From NCBI GenBank assembly GCA_016463455.1, contig JAEMRG010000074.1:1-8536 (forward strand): a DNA stretch of 8,536 bases. The letters are read 5' to 3'. Positions within the stretch are counted from its first letter, which is position 1. Each line of letters opens with the position of its first letter. This DNA comes from Rhodoferax sp. GTDB lineage: Bacteria > Pseudomonadota > Gammaproteobacteria > Burkholderiales > Burkholderiaceae_C. Positions 1 through 5,879 of this stretch are shown here, in pieces. Position numbers and translations under genes: made by a program. The notes beneath the pieces were generated by a model. The model saw only the letters and a list, made by a program, of their open reading frames with translations. It did not search any database and was not told the origin of the DNA.

Positions 1-191
1 AGCCAATCGGTACGCGGGTTGCCGATGCAATACAGATAGCCCACCGGGATATGAATCCAGTGGTAATCGTCGCGCCGACCGGCTTCAATCAGCAACACGC
101 GTTTGGACGCGTCGGCGCTCAGACGGTTGGCCAGCAGGCAGCCGGCCGTTCCTGCGCCGATGATGATGTAGTCAAAAGTGGTGTCGTTCAT
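1..191 (-). CDS. GMC-family FAD-dependent oxidoreductase, N-terminal fragment
   Basis: Only the first 63 codons are inside the window; the gene continues past the left edge. The protein opens with a dinucleotide-binding Rossmann motif, DYIIIGAGTAG (residues 7-17, GxGxxG), followed by an Asn-Arg-Leu helix and LLIEAG, whose Glu36 would bind the FAD ribose. The next segment, up to NPRTDW, is typical of the glucose-methanol-choline oxidoreductase family (choline or alcohol dehydrogenases). These enzymes oxidise a primary alcohol to an aldehyde using FAD. The substrate cannot be told from this fragment. The ATG at 189-191 is the natural start because it lies just ahead of the Rossmann strand, although no strong Shine-Dalgarno site is visible. 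It lies 38 bp after the enoyl-CoA hydratase-like gene on the same strand, so the two are probably co-transcribed. Confidence 0.88.
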   Translation of the reverse strand, partial: MNDTTFDYIIIGAGTAGCLLANRLSADASKRVLLIEAGRRDDYHWIHIPVGYLYCIGNPRTDW

Positions 192-229
192 TCAGTGGAT
201 GTAGAAGCGGTATCGGCCTGCTGGCGCGC

Positions 230-1015
230 TTACTTACCACTCCATTGGGGCTTGCGCTTTTCTTGAAAGGCCAGCTGGCCTTCGCGTGCGTCTTCGGTCA
301 GGGTAAAGAGCGCAATTTGGCTCTCGGTAAAAGCCATGGATTCTTCAAACGCCATAGTTTCCATCTTCTTGAGCATGTACAGGCCACGCCGCACCGCAGC
401 GGGCGATTTGTCCAGTAAACGCTCGAGCAGCCATTGCAGCTTGGCATCGACATCGCGGTCGATGTAATTGACCAGACCAAACTCCAGGGCCTGCATGCTA
501 CTAATCGGTTCGCCGGTAATGCACATCTCCACCAGTGTGCGGCGCGGAATCAGGTGTTGCAACACACTGAGCACTTGGGCGGGGAATACGCCTACTTTGA
601 CCTCGGGTAAACCAAAGACCGCGTGCTCCGCGGCCACCGCCATATCGCACATGGACAAAAGGCCCATGCCCCCGGCCATGCACGCACCATTGACCCGCGC
701 GACCAGCGGCACATAGCTGGCTTTGGCTACGCGCAGCAGCTGTGCCAAATGGCCTAAGGGCTCGGAGTAATCGGTAGTAAAGGCCTGCGCGTTTTGCAGA
801 TCGGCTCCGGCACAAAAAGCTTTCTCACCGGCACCGGTGAGCACGATCGCGCGCACGCTACGATTGCTTTGCGCGGCGCTGATAGCCGCAGCCATGCCGG
901 CCAAAACGCCATGGCTCATGGCATTGCGGCGCGCTTCGCGGGTGATGGTCAGCCACAGTACGGGGCCGCGCAGTTCGACAGATAAATCGGGGCTGGTCAG
1001 GGCGCTGGTGTCCAT
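230..1015 (-). CDS. Enoyl-CoA hydratase/isomerase (crotonase) family protein
   Basis: This 261-residue protein has the usual crotonase length and motifs. FCAGADL (67-73) forms the CoA/oxyanion-hole strand, AGGMG (114-118) is the second oxyanion-hole element, and MCD followed by FGLPEVKVG (134-142) carries the second acid/base glutamate, Glu138, matching Glu164 of rat mitochondrial hydratase. The position matching rat Glu144 is Gly118, so one of the two classical hydratase glutamates is missing. Simple hydration of enoyl-CoA is therefore uncertain, and isomerase or another crotonase reaction is possible. I chose the ATG at 1013-1015 because an AGGAA site (1023-1027) sits 7 nt upstream. An ATG at 1081 would add 22 residues (MLGASQPLYRSQ...) unlike the family. 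The neighbouring SDR and GMC oxidoreductase suggest fatty-acid or alcohol catabolism; that is inference. Confidence 0.92.
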   Translation of the reverse strand: MDTSALTSPDLSVELRGPVLWLTITREARRNAMSHGVLAGMAAAISAAQSNRSVRAIVLTGAGEKAFCAGADLQNAQAFTTDYSEPLGHLAQLLRVAKASYVPLVARVNGACMAGGMGLLSMCDMAVAAEHAVFGLPEVKVGVFPAQVLSVLQHLIPRRTLVEMCITGEPISSMQALEFGLVNYIDRDVDAKLQWLLERLLDKSPAAVRRGLYMLKKMETMAFEESMAFTESQIALFTLTEDAREGQLAFQEKRKPQWSGK

Positions 1016-1022
1016 ACAAAAT

Positions 1023-1027
1023 TTCCT
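1023..1027 (-). promoter_or_regulatory. Ribosome binding site deciding the crotonase-family start
   Basis: On the minus strand the sequence reads GCAGGAAATTTTGTATG. The AGGAA core is 7 nt from the ATG at 1013-1015. The upstream in-frame ATG at 1079-1081 has no comparable site, so the shorter protein is preferred. Confidence 0.65.
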
Positions 1028-1093
1028 GCGAAATAGGTTCGGCAACTGGGATCGGTACAAGGGCTGCGACGCCCCAAGCATACAAGTGTGCGC

Positions 1094-1843
1094 TTAGCGC
1101 CCGCCGCCCACGTCCAAGAGCGCGCCGGTGCAGTAACTCGCTTGTGGGCTGAGCAGCCACACAATGGCGTTGGCCACCTCCTGCGCGCTGCCCGGACGCT
1201 GCATAGGCACTTGGGGGGCCAGGCGCTGCGCCCGGTCGGGTTCGCCGCCGCTGGCATGGATGTCGGTTTCGATGATGCCCGGGCGTACGGCATTGACGCG
1301 GATACCCTCGGCAGCCACTTCTTTGGCCAGGCCGATGGTGAAGGTGTCAATCGCCCCCTTGCAGGCCGCATAGTCCACGTACTGACCTGGGCTGCCCATC
1401 TTGGATGCGGCGCTGGACAGGTTGACGATGCCGCCACCGGTGCCGCCATAGCGCGTGCTCATACGCAATACCGCTTCGCGGGCGCACACAAAGCTGCCCA
1501 GTACATGGGTGTTGAGCATGCGCGACAGGCGCGCCAGGCCCATGGCGTCCACGCGGGAGCTGACATCGACCACGCCGGCGTTATTGACCAAAGCCGCTAA
1601 GGGCCCCCACTTGGCGTCGATGCGCGCAAACATCGCCATCACCTCGTCTTCGCGGCTGACATCGGCTTGCAAGGCCATGGCCTGGCCGCCGCTGTCACGG
1701 ATGCTGCGTACCACCTCGTCGGCCGCCAGGGAGTTGGATTGGTAATTGACGGCAACCGCATAGCCGGCCTGGGCTGCGAGCAGTGCCGTGGCTGCGCCAA
1801 TGCCGCGCGAACCGCCAGTGACCAGCAGGACCGGGGCGTTCAT
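1094..1843 (-). CDS. SDR-family NAD(P)-dependent oxidoreductase
   Basis: This is a classical short-chain dehydrogenase/reductase of 249 residues, the normal family length. It shows the cofactor glycine motif TGGSRGIG (9-16), the NNAG structural motif (87-90), the catalytic serine region NLSSAAS (141-147), and the YxxxK pair as Tyr158 and Lys162 in YAACK. PG after the last central strand (188-189) and a C-terminal DVGGG complete the fold. Such enzymes interconvert alcohols and ketones with NAD(P)H in the cytosol. The sequence resembles the glucose-1-dehydrogenase/FabG-like branch, but the substrate is not determined. The gene starts 23 bp after hemB stops and ends 78 bp before the crotonase gene, with no terminator in between, so it probably belongs to the same transcript. 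No strong Shine-Dalgarno is visible before the ATG. Confidence 0.93.
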   Translation of the reverse strand: MNAPVLLVTGGSRGIGAATALLAAQAGYAVAVNYQSNSLAADEVVRSIRDSGGQAMALQADVSREDEVMAMFARIDAKWGPLAALVNNAGVVDVSSRVDAMGLARLSRMLNTHVLGSFVCAREAVLRMSTRYGGTGGGIVNLSSAASKMGSPGQYVDYAACKGAIDTFTIGLAKEVAAEGIRVNAVRPGIIETDIHASGGEPDRAQRLAPQVPMQRPGSAQEVANAIVWLLSPQASYCTGALLDVGGGR

Positions 1844-1866
1844 GGGCAGCGCTGCATGGGCGCGCC

Positions 1867-2883
1867 TCAGGCCTTGCGCAAGGCGCGCGCCGCATCCAGC
1901 GCAAAGTAGGTGAGCACGCCATCTGCGCCAGCGCGTTTGAAAGCCAGCAGGCTCTCCAGCATCACGGCTTCACGGTCGAGCCAGCCGTTTTGCGCGGCGG
2001 CCATGAGCATGGCGTATTCACCGGACACCTGATAGGCAAAAGTCGGCACCTTGAATTCGTCTTTGACACGGCGCACCACGTCCAGGTAGGGCATGCCGGG
2101 CTTGACCATCACCATGTCGGCGCCCTCGGCAATGTCCATGGCCACTTCGCGTAACGCCTCGTCGCTATTACCCGGGTCCCTTTGGTACACCTTTTTATTG
2201 CCTTTGCCCAGATTGGCGGCCGAGCCTACGGCGTCGCGAAAGGGGCCGTAAAACGCGCTGGCGTACTTGGCGCTATAGGCCATGATGCGGGTGTGTACCA
2301 GCTTTTCCGCTTCCAGCGCCTGGCGAATGGCGCCTATGCGCCCGTCCATCATGTCGCTGGGCGCCACGATGTCCACGCCGGCGCGCGCTTGCGTAAGCGC
2401 TTGCTGCACCAGCACGGCGGTGGTTTCGTCATTCAGGATGTAGCCTTCGGTTTCCGGCCGCGTGTCGGGCAGGCCGTCCTGGCCGTGGCTGGTAAACGGG
2501 TCCAGCGCCACATCCGTCATGATGCCCAACTGCGGGAATTCTTTTTTCAGCGCGCGTACGACGCGCGGCACCAGGCCATCGGGGTTGAGCGCCTCGGCGC
2601 CGTCATAGGTTTTGAGCGAAGGGTCGATCACCGGGAACAAAGCCATAACCGGGATTTCCAGCTCCACACAGGCCTGGGCCACCGGCATTAGCAAGTCCAG
2701 GCTCAGGCGCTCCACGCCCGGCATGGAGGGCACGGCCACCCGCTGGTGCTGCCCTTCGACGACGAAAACCGGATAAATCAGGTCATGCGCCGTAAGCGCG
2801 TTTTCGCGGACCAGATTACGGGTGAAGCTGTCGCGGCGCAGGCGGCGGGGACGGCCAATGGGGAAGGGTGCGGGAGTCATCAT
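1867..2883 (-). CDS. hemB: Porphobilinogen synthase (delta-aminolevulinic acid dehydratase)
   Basis: HemB condenses two molecules of 5-aminolevulinate to porphobilinogen, the second step of tetrapyrrole synthesis from ALA, in the cytosol. The 338-residue protein is full length. The two active-site lysines are Lys206, in MAYSAKYASAFYGPFR, and Lys261, in MVKPGMPYLD; the latter forms the Schiff base. The metal-site segment is DVALDPFTSHGQDG (124-137), with Asp and Ser where zinc enzymes have three cysteines. This is therefore the Mg/zinc-independent type known from Pseudomonas and Bradyrhizobium rather than the E. coli zinc type. Two adjacent ATG codons (2881-2883 and 2878-2880) could both start it, and neither has a clear ribosome site. 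It is transcribed away from hemJ, another heme gene, and leads into the SDR gene. Confidence 0.97.
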   Translation of the reverse strand: MMTPAPFPIGRPRRLRRDSFTRNLVRENALTAHDLIYPVFVVEGQHQRVAVPSMPGVERLSLDLLMPVAQACVELEIPVMALFPVIDPSLKTYDGAEALNPDGLVPRVVRALKKEFPQLGIMTDVALDPFTSHGQDGLPDTRPETEGYILNDETTAVLVQQALTQARAGVDIVAPSDMMDGRIGAIRQALEAEKLVHTRIMAYSAKYASAFYGPFRDAVGSAANLGKGNKKVYQRDPGNSDEALREVAMDIAEGADMVMVKPGMPYLDVVRRVKDEFKVPTFAYQVSGEYAMLMAAAQNGWLDREAVMLESLLAFKRAGADGVLTYFALDAARALRKA

Positions 2884-3013
2884 GGGGAAAATTGTGCCTG
2901 ATTTCGAAGCGGCTCGGGAATAAAAATGACGCGGCCCGCTGCGCAGGCTCGGCTTTGACGCGCCCGATGACTATGTATTATTTACACCACATAAAACATT
3001 TTTTTTAATCAAA

Positions 3014-3026
3014 ACGAAAAATTCGT
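3014..3026. promoter_or_regulatory. Operator-like inverted repeat overlapping the -35 region
   Basis: ACGAA-AAA-TTCGT is a perfect 5-bp inverted repeat with a 3-bp centre. Its right half runs into the -35 hexamer of the adjacent promoter (3025-3030), the right place for a repressor to act. It matches no operator that I recognise. In an AT-rich stretch a 5-bp arm can occur by chance, so confidence is low. Confidence 0.3.
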
Positions 3027-3052
3027 GACTTTTTTGCTAATCAATGTATACT
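3025..3052 (+). promoter_or_regulatory. Sigma-70-type promoter for the candidate small RNA / hemJ leader
   Basis: GTGACT (3025-3030, four of six matches to TTGACA) and TATACT (3047-3052, five of six matches to TATAAT) are separated by 16 bp. Transcription would start near 3058-3060, exactly at the run of G residues that begins the first hairpin. Promoter, structured element and terminator follow each other directly, which supports a real transcription unit. Confidence 0.6.
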
Positions 3053-3058
3053 TGTGTC

Positions 3059-3156
3059 GGGGACTTCGGTTCCTCCCGCTTTTCCTCCCTGAGCGGGGCC
3101 TTGATGTGTGACAGCAAATAGGCTTACCACCCCGGCCATGTGCTGGGGTTTTTTTT
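3059..3156 (+). ncRNA. Candidate small RNA or hemJ leader/attenuator, about 98 nt
   Basis: I do not recognise this element as a named family; the call rests on structure. Hairpin 1 is GGGGAC (3059-3064), a UUCG tetraloop, and GUUCCU (3069-3074). Hairpin 2 is CCCGCU (3075-3080) with AGCGGG (3092-3097), closed by an extra U-G pair, and presents a nine-base loop UUCCUCCCU (3082-3090). A less structured linker (3098-3128) follows, then an intrinsic terminator ending in eight U. A promoter with a good -10 box lies just upstream. The loop is complementary to Shine-Dalgarno-like GGAGG sequences, and the long U tail resembles Hfq-dependent small RNAs; both points are inference. It could instead be a 5' leader that controls read-through into hemJ, whose start codon is 50 nt past the terminator. 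No credible ORF lies inside it. Confidence 0.55.
3129..3156 (+). terminator. Intrinsic (Rho-independent) terminator upstream of hemJ
   Basis: ACCCCGGC (3129-3136) pairs with GCTGGGGT (3142-3149), including one G-U pair, around the loop CATGT. The stem is followed by a T run at 3149-3156. It is the clearest terminator in the window and would end the transcript starting near 3059. If termination is incomplete it would act as an attenuator for hemJ. Confidence 0.85.
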
Positions 3157-3205
3157 GCCTGCGATGGAACTCCTCCCACGGCAGTGCTGCGGCTACACTT
3201 TGAAT

Positions 3206-3634
3206 ATGCTCTGGGTCAAAGCCTTCCACATCGTGTTCGTTGCCAGCTGGTTTGCCGGGCTGTTTTATTTGCCTCGCATATTTGTAAACCTTGCGATGGT
3301 CGAGCCCGGTTCCGAAGCGGAACGCGCCCGCTTGCTACTCATGGCGCGCAAGCTTTTGCGCTTTAGCACCGTGCTGGCCGTGCCGGCACTGGGCTTAGGG
3401 CTGGCGTTGTGGCTGTACTACGGCGTGGGCCTGGGGCCGGGTAATGGCTGGATGCATGCCAAGCTCGTCGTTGTCATCCTGACCCTGGGCTACCATCATC
3501 TGTGCGCCCGCATGCTGCGCCAGTTGGAAGTGCAGACGGCTTTGCACAGCCATGTGTGGTTCCGCTGGTTCAACGAAATCCCGGTACTTTTTCTGGTCGC
3601 AGCGGTAGTGCTGGTGGTGCTCAAGCCCTTTTAA
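3206..3634 (+). CDS. hemJ: Protoporphyrinogen IX oxidase HemJ (UPF0093 family)
   Basis: HemJ is the oxygen-independent membrane enzyme that oxidises protoporphyrinogen IX to protoporphyrin IX, the penultimate step of heme synthesis. The 142-residue length fits the family. The N-terminus WVKAFHIVFVASWFAGLFY contains the conserved His8 and the typical WFAGLFYLPR segment. MHAKL (83-87) carries the conserved His/Lys, and RWFNEIP (120-126) precedes the last helix. Four hydrophobic segments are visible, near residues 5-25, 52-75, 84-103 and 124-140. I chose the ATG at 3206 because the family begins right there. An upstream ATG at 3140 lies inside the terminator and would add 22 unrelated residues. 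No clear Shine-Dalgarno is present. The VanZ-family gene follows 12 bp later, and hemB is divergent upstream. Confidence 0.92.
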   Translation: MLWVKAFHIVFVASWFAGLFYLPRIFVNLAMVEPGSEAERARLLLMARKLLRFSTVLAVPALGLGLALWLYYGVGLGPGNGWMHAKLVVVILTLGYHHLCARMLRQLEVQTALHSHVWFRWFNEIPVLFLVAAVVLVVLKPF

Positions 3635-3646
3635 ACGGATAGCGCC

Positions 3647-4768
3647 ATGCACAAATCCGCTGCCTGGCCCCTCACCTGGATGTACTGCACGCTGGTGGTC
3701 TATGCCAGTTTGTACCCCTTTGCCGACTGGCGCGACCAAGGCATTGCGCCCTGGGCCTTTATGGCGGCACCGCTGCCGCGCTATTGGACCGGCTTTGATG
3801 TCGCCATCAATATCGCCGGTTACTTGCCGCTAGGCGCCTTGCTGGCCTGGTTGGGATTGCGTACCCGGCACCGGGTGCCACCTGCTTGGCTGGCTGTCGC
3901 TTGTGGCGCCTTGCTGTCGCTGGTGCTGGAAACTTTGCAAAGCTATTTGCCGCAGCGCGTCGCTTCGCGTGAGGACTGGTTGCTCAACACCCTGGGCACG
4001 ATTGCGGGCGCGCTGCTCGCCCTGTATCTTGCGCGGCGCGGCGGTTTGGCGCGCTGGGACCGCTGGCAAAGCCGCTGGCTGGCACCCCAGTCGCGCGGCG
4101 TGCTGGTTTTGCTGCTCAGTTGGCCGGCCGCGCTGCTATTTCCTTCTGCCGTGCCATTTGGCTTGGGCCATGTGTGGAGCGGTTTGCAAGACTTGGCCGT
4201 GGCTTTGCTGGGCCTGGGCGCACATTGGTTGGAAGGCGCGCAGTTCCAGCAGCGCTTACCCACTATCAACGCTATGCCGCTGGGCACCGGCGCAGCGCTG
4301 GCCTGCGTAGTCACTGGTTTGCTAGCCCCTTGTTTGCTTGGCTTTGGCGTCTTGCAAAGGCCCAGCCACCGCGTCTGGCTCAGCCTGGCCGTGCTGGCCG
4401 TGGGCGTCAGTGCCAGCGGTCTTTCGGCCGCGCTGAGTTGGGGGCCGGCGCATATGTGGTCCTGGCTCGACGCTACCACCGCCGCCGGCTTGTTAGCCGC
4501 TTTGGCATTGGCCATGGCCCTGGCGCGCATGCCCTGGCGCTGGGCTTGCGCCCTGGTGTTGGTTCTGCTGTGCGCGCATGTAGGCTTGTTCAACCAGGCG
4601 CCCCAGAGCCCGTATTTCGCGCAAACCTTGCAATCCTGGGAGCAGGGCCGCTTTGTGCGATTTAACGGGCTGGCCGAATGGCTGGGCTGGCTCTGGCCGT
4701 ATGCCGCCATTGCGCTGGTGCTGGGCCGGATTCGCCCAGGCAGCAGCGAATCTAAAATCGGCGCATGA
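3647..4768 (+). CDS. VanZ-family membrane protein
   Basis: This is a 373-residue, very hydrophobic protein. The first 130 residues match the VanZ-like domain: NIAGYLPLGALL (55-66) and the signature LETLQSYLPQRVASREDWLLNTLG (94-117), with Glu95, Gln98, Pro102, Arg104, Ser108, Asp110 and Asn114. VanZ was named for a teicoplanin-resistance protein, but the domain is widespread and its biochemical role is not settled, so resistance should not be inferred. The remaining 240 residues hold several more membrane helices, near 152-170, 180-195, 213-235, 243-262, 278-293, 299-315 and 343-361; I recognise no domain there. The gene lies 12 bp after hemJ and its stop overlaps the next start (ATGA), which indicates translational coupling in a hemJ operon. 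Confidence 0.85.
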   Translation: MHKSAAWPLTWMYCTLVVYASLYPFADWRDQGIAPWAFMAAPLPRYWTGFDVAINIAGYLPLGALLAWLGLRTRHRVPPAWLAVACGALLSLVLETLQSYLPQRVASREDWLLNTLGTIAGALLALYLARRGGLARWDRWQSRWLAPQSRGVLVLLLSWPAALLFPSAVPFGLGHVWSGLQDLAVALLGLGAHWLEGAQFQQRLPTINAMPLGTGAALACVVTGLLAPCLLGFGVLQRPSHRVWLSLAVLAVGVSASGLSAALSWGPAHMWSWLDATTAAGLLAALALAMALARMPWRWACALVLVLLCAHVGLFNQAPQSPYFAQTLQSWEQGRFVRFNGLAEWLGWLWPYAAIALVLGRIRPGSSESKIGA

Positions 4769-5127
4769 CCTCTACCCCATCCGCTGCGCCATCCGCAGAC
4801 ACAAGCTATTACGAGCGCCACATTTTTTTCTGCTTGAACGAACGTAAAAGCGGCGAGGAATGCTGTGCCCAACACCAAGCACAAGCCGGTTTTGACCGGT
4901 GTAAACAGCGCATCCGTGATGCCCAGCGCAATGGACCTGGCCAGGTGCGTGTCAACAAAGCCGGTTGCCTGGACCGTTGCGCCGGTGGCCCGGTGGCGGT
5001 GGTGTATCCCGAGGCGGTGTGGTACACCTTTGTGGACAGCGCCGATATTGACGAAATCGTTGACAGCCATTTGCTGGGGGGCACACCGGTCGAGCGCCTG
5101 CGTCTGCCTCCTGGTGTGGGACGCTAA
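4765..5127 (+). CDS. (2Fe-2S) ferredoxin domain-containing protein (thioredoxin-like fold)
   Basis: This small 120-residue protein begins HIFFCLNERKSGEECC (19-34) and continues with VRVNKAGCLDRCAGGPVAVVYP. The pattern of Cys23, Cys33/34, Cys68 and Cys72 fits the thioredoxin-like [2Fe-2S] ferredoxins (Shethna/Aquifex Fd4 type, also the NuoE-like C-terminal fold). The cluster would be held by Cys23, Cys34 (or 33), Cys68 and Cys72. Its partner is unknown. In betaproteobacteria such proteins occur as small stand-alone genes and probably carry electrons. The start codon overlaps the VanZ stop by 4 bp (ATGA), and the alpha/beta hydrolase follows after 6 bp. The neighbourhood is operon-like, but no biochemical link between these gene products is known to me. 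Confidence 0.88.
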   Translation: MTSTPSAAPSADTSYYERHIFFCLNERKSGEECCAQHQAQAGFDRCKQRIRDAQRNGPGQVRVNKAGCLDRCAGGPVAVVYPEAVWYTFVDSADIDEIVDSHLLGGTPVERLRLPPGVGR

Positions 5128-5133
5128 GCGCGG

Positions 5134-5790
5134 ATGAATCCGCGTACCCAGCAGCTGGCACTTCAGGGTCCAGCGGGCAGTTTGCAAGCCCTGGTGGATA
5201 GGCCAGACCTCGCGGCGGGGCAAACATCTGTGGGCGTGGCGGTGATTGCCCATCCGCACCCGCTTTTTGGCGGCACCATGGACAACAAGGTGGTGCAAAC
5301 CCTTGCGCGGGCTTTTGTGCAGGCTGGCTGGATGGCGGTGCGGTTTAATTTCCGGGGAGTGGGCGCCAGCGAAGGCGCCTACGACGAAGGGCGTGGCGAG
5401 TTGCAAGACCTGCTTGCAGTGATTGACCATTTTTCTCCCGCAGCGACCCAGCAAGGCGCACTGGCATTGGCAGGTTTTTCCTTCGGTGCTTTCGTGACGT
5501 CCCAGGCGGTGCAGTCTTTGCATGCGGTGCGCAGCATAGACCGCCTGGTGTTGGTCGGCACAGCGGCGGGGCGCTTTGAAGTGGCCCCATTGCCCCAGGA
5601 GTTGCATGCCAAAACGCTCGTGCTGCACGGTGAGGAGGACGACACCGTGCCCCTGGCAGCCGCCCTGGACTGGGCCCGTCCGCAGAACCTACCGGTGATG
5701 GTCTTACCCGCAGTGGGGCATTTTTTTCACGGACAATTGCCCTTGCTGCGCGACCTAGTCGTACGCCACGTGGCAGTCCCTTTGGCATAG
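5134..5790 (+). CDS. Alpha/beta hydrolase family protein
   Basis: This is a 218-residue cytosolic protein with no signal peptide. HPHPLFGGTMDNKVV (40-54) followed by FNFRGVGASEG (71-81) is characteristic of a bacterial alpha/beta-hydrolase subgroup. The nucleophile elbow is GFSFG (114-118) with Ser116. The acid is Asp169 or Asp170, in HGEEDDTVP, and the base is His196, in AVGHFFHG. The family covers esterases, thioesterases and peptidases; the substrate cannot be read from the sequence. The start at 5134 is 6 bp after the ferredoxin stop, so co-translation is likely. The last codons and the TAG stop lie inside a perfect 8-bp hairpin (5774-5796), which may mark the end of the hemJ-VanZ-ferredoxin-hydrolase unit. 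Confidence 0.9.
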   Translation: MNPRTQQLALQGPAGSLQALVDRPDLAAGQTSVGVAVIAHPHPLFGGTMDNKVVQTLARAFVQAGWMAVRFNFRGVGASEGAYDEGRGELQDLLAVIDHFSPAATQQGALALAGFSFGAFVTSQAVQSLHAVRSIDRLVLVGTAAGRFEVAPLPQELHAKTLVLHGEEDDTVPLAAALDWARPQNLPVMVLPAVGHFFHGQLPLLRDLVVRHVAVPLA

Positions 5791-5796
5791 GGACTG
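5774..5796 (+). repeat. Hairpin overlapping the hydrolase stop codon
   Basis: CAGTCCCT (5774-5781) and AGGGACTG (5789-5796) form a perfect 8-bp stem with a 7-nt loop that contains the start of the TAG stop. No T tract follows directly; the nearest is a TATTTTT about 25 bp later. It may stabilise the 3' end of the mRNA or be a weak terminator. Confidence 0.5.
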
Positions 5797-5879
5797 GCCC
5801 GCGCCATCCCACCCTGCTTATTTTTACAAAGGCCGCGCACATCCGCAGGCCCACCACCGCTTCCTAAGGCTCTGATTTC

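Larger units (their letters stand above)
2884..3205. other. Divergent hemB-hemJ intergenic control region
   Basis: This 322-bp stretch has no convincing protein gene. It is strikingly AT-rich from about 2975 to 3055, in contrast to the GC-rich surroundings, as expected of a promoter zone. On the plus strand it holds a promoter, a candidate small RNA with an intrinsic terminator, and about 50 bp of leader before hemJ. The hemB promoter should lie within it on the minus strand, but I could not pick out a clear -35/-10 pair there. Confidence 0.75.

Noticed and set aside
1016..1081. Longer crotonase start at 1081, adding 22 residues
   Set aside because: The extra residues do not fit the family, and a ribosome binding site sits correctly before the ATG at 1015.
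3140..3205. Upstream hemJ start at 3140
   Set aside because: The codon lies within the terminator hairpin, and HemJ proteins begin near the MLWVKAFH segment at 3206.
3041..3229. 62-codon minus-strand frame across the candidate small RNA
   Set aside because: It spans the promoter, hairpins and terminator, has no ribosome site and shows no recognisable protein motif. The RNA-structure explanation fits better.
3647..4768. Glycopeptide resistance from the VanZ-family gene
   Set aside because: Only the broad VanZ-like domain is present, with no van cluster around it, and a Gram-negative host does not support a resistance call.
3943..5628. 561-codon open frame on the minus strand, antisense to the VanZ, ferredoxin and hydrolase genes
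   Set aside because: The plus-strand genes have clear family motifs and overlap like an operon. The antisense product is rich in Arg, Gln, Ser and Pro with no recognisable domain, as expected of a shadow frame in GC-rich DNA.
5820..5826. T-rich TATTTTT as the tail of the 5774-5796 hairpin
   Set aside because: It is separated from the stem by more than 20 bp, too far for intrinsic termination.
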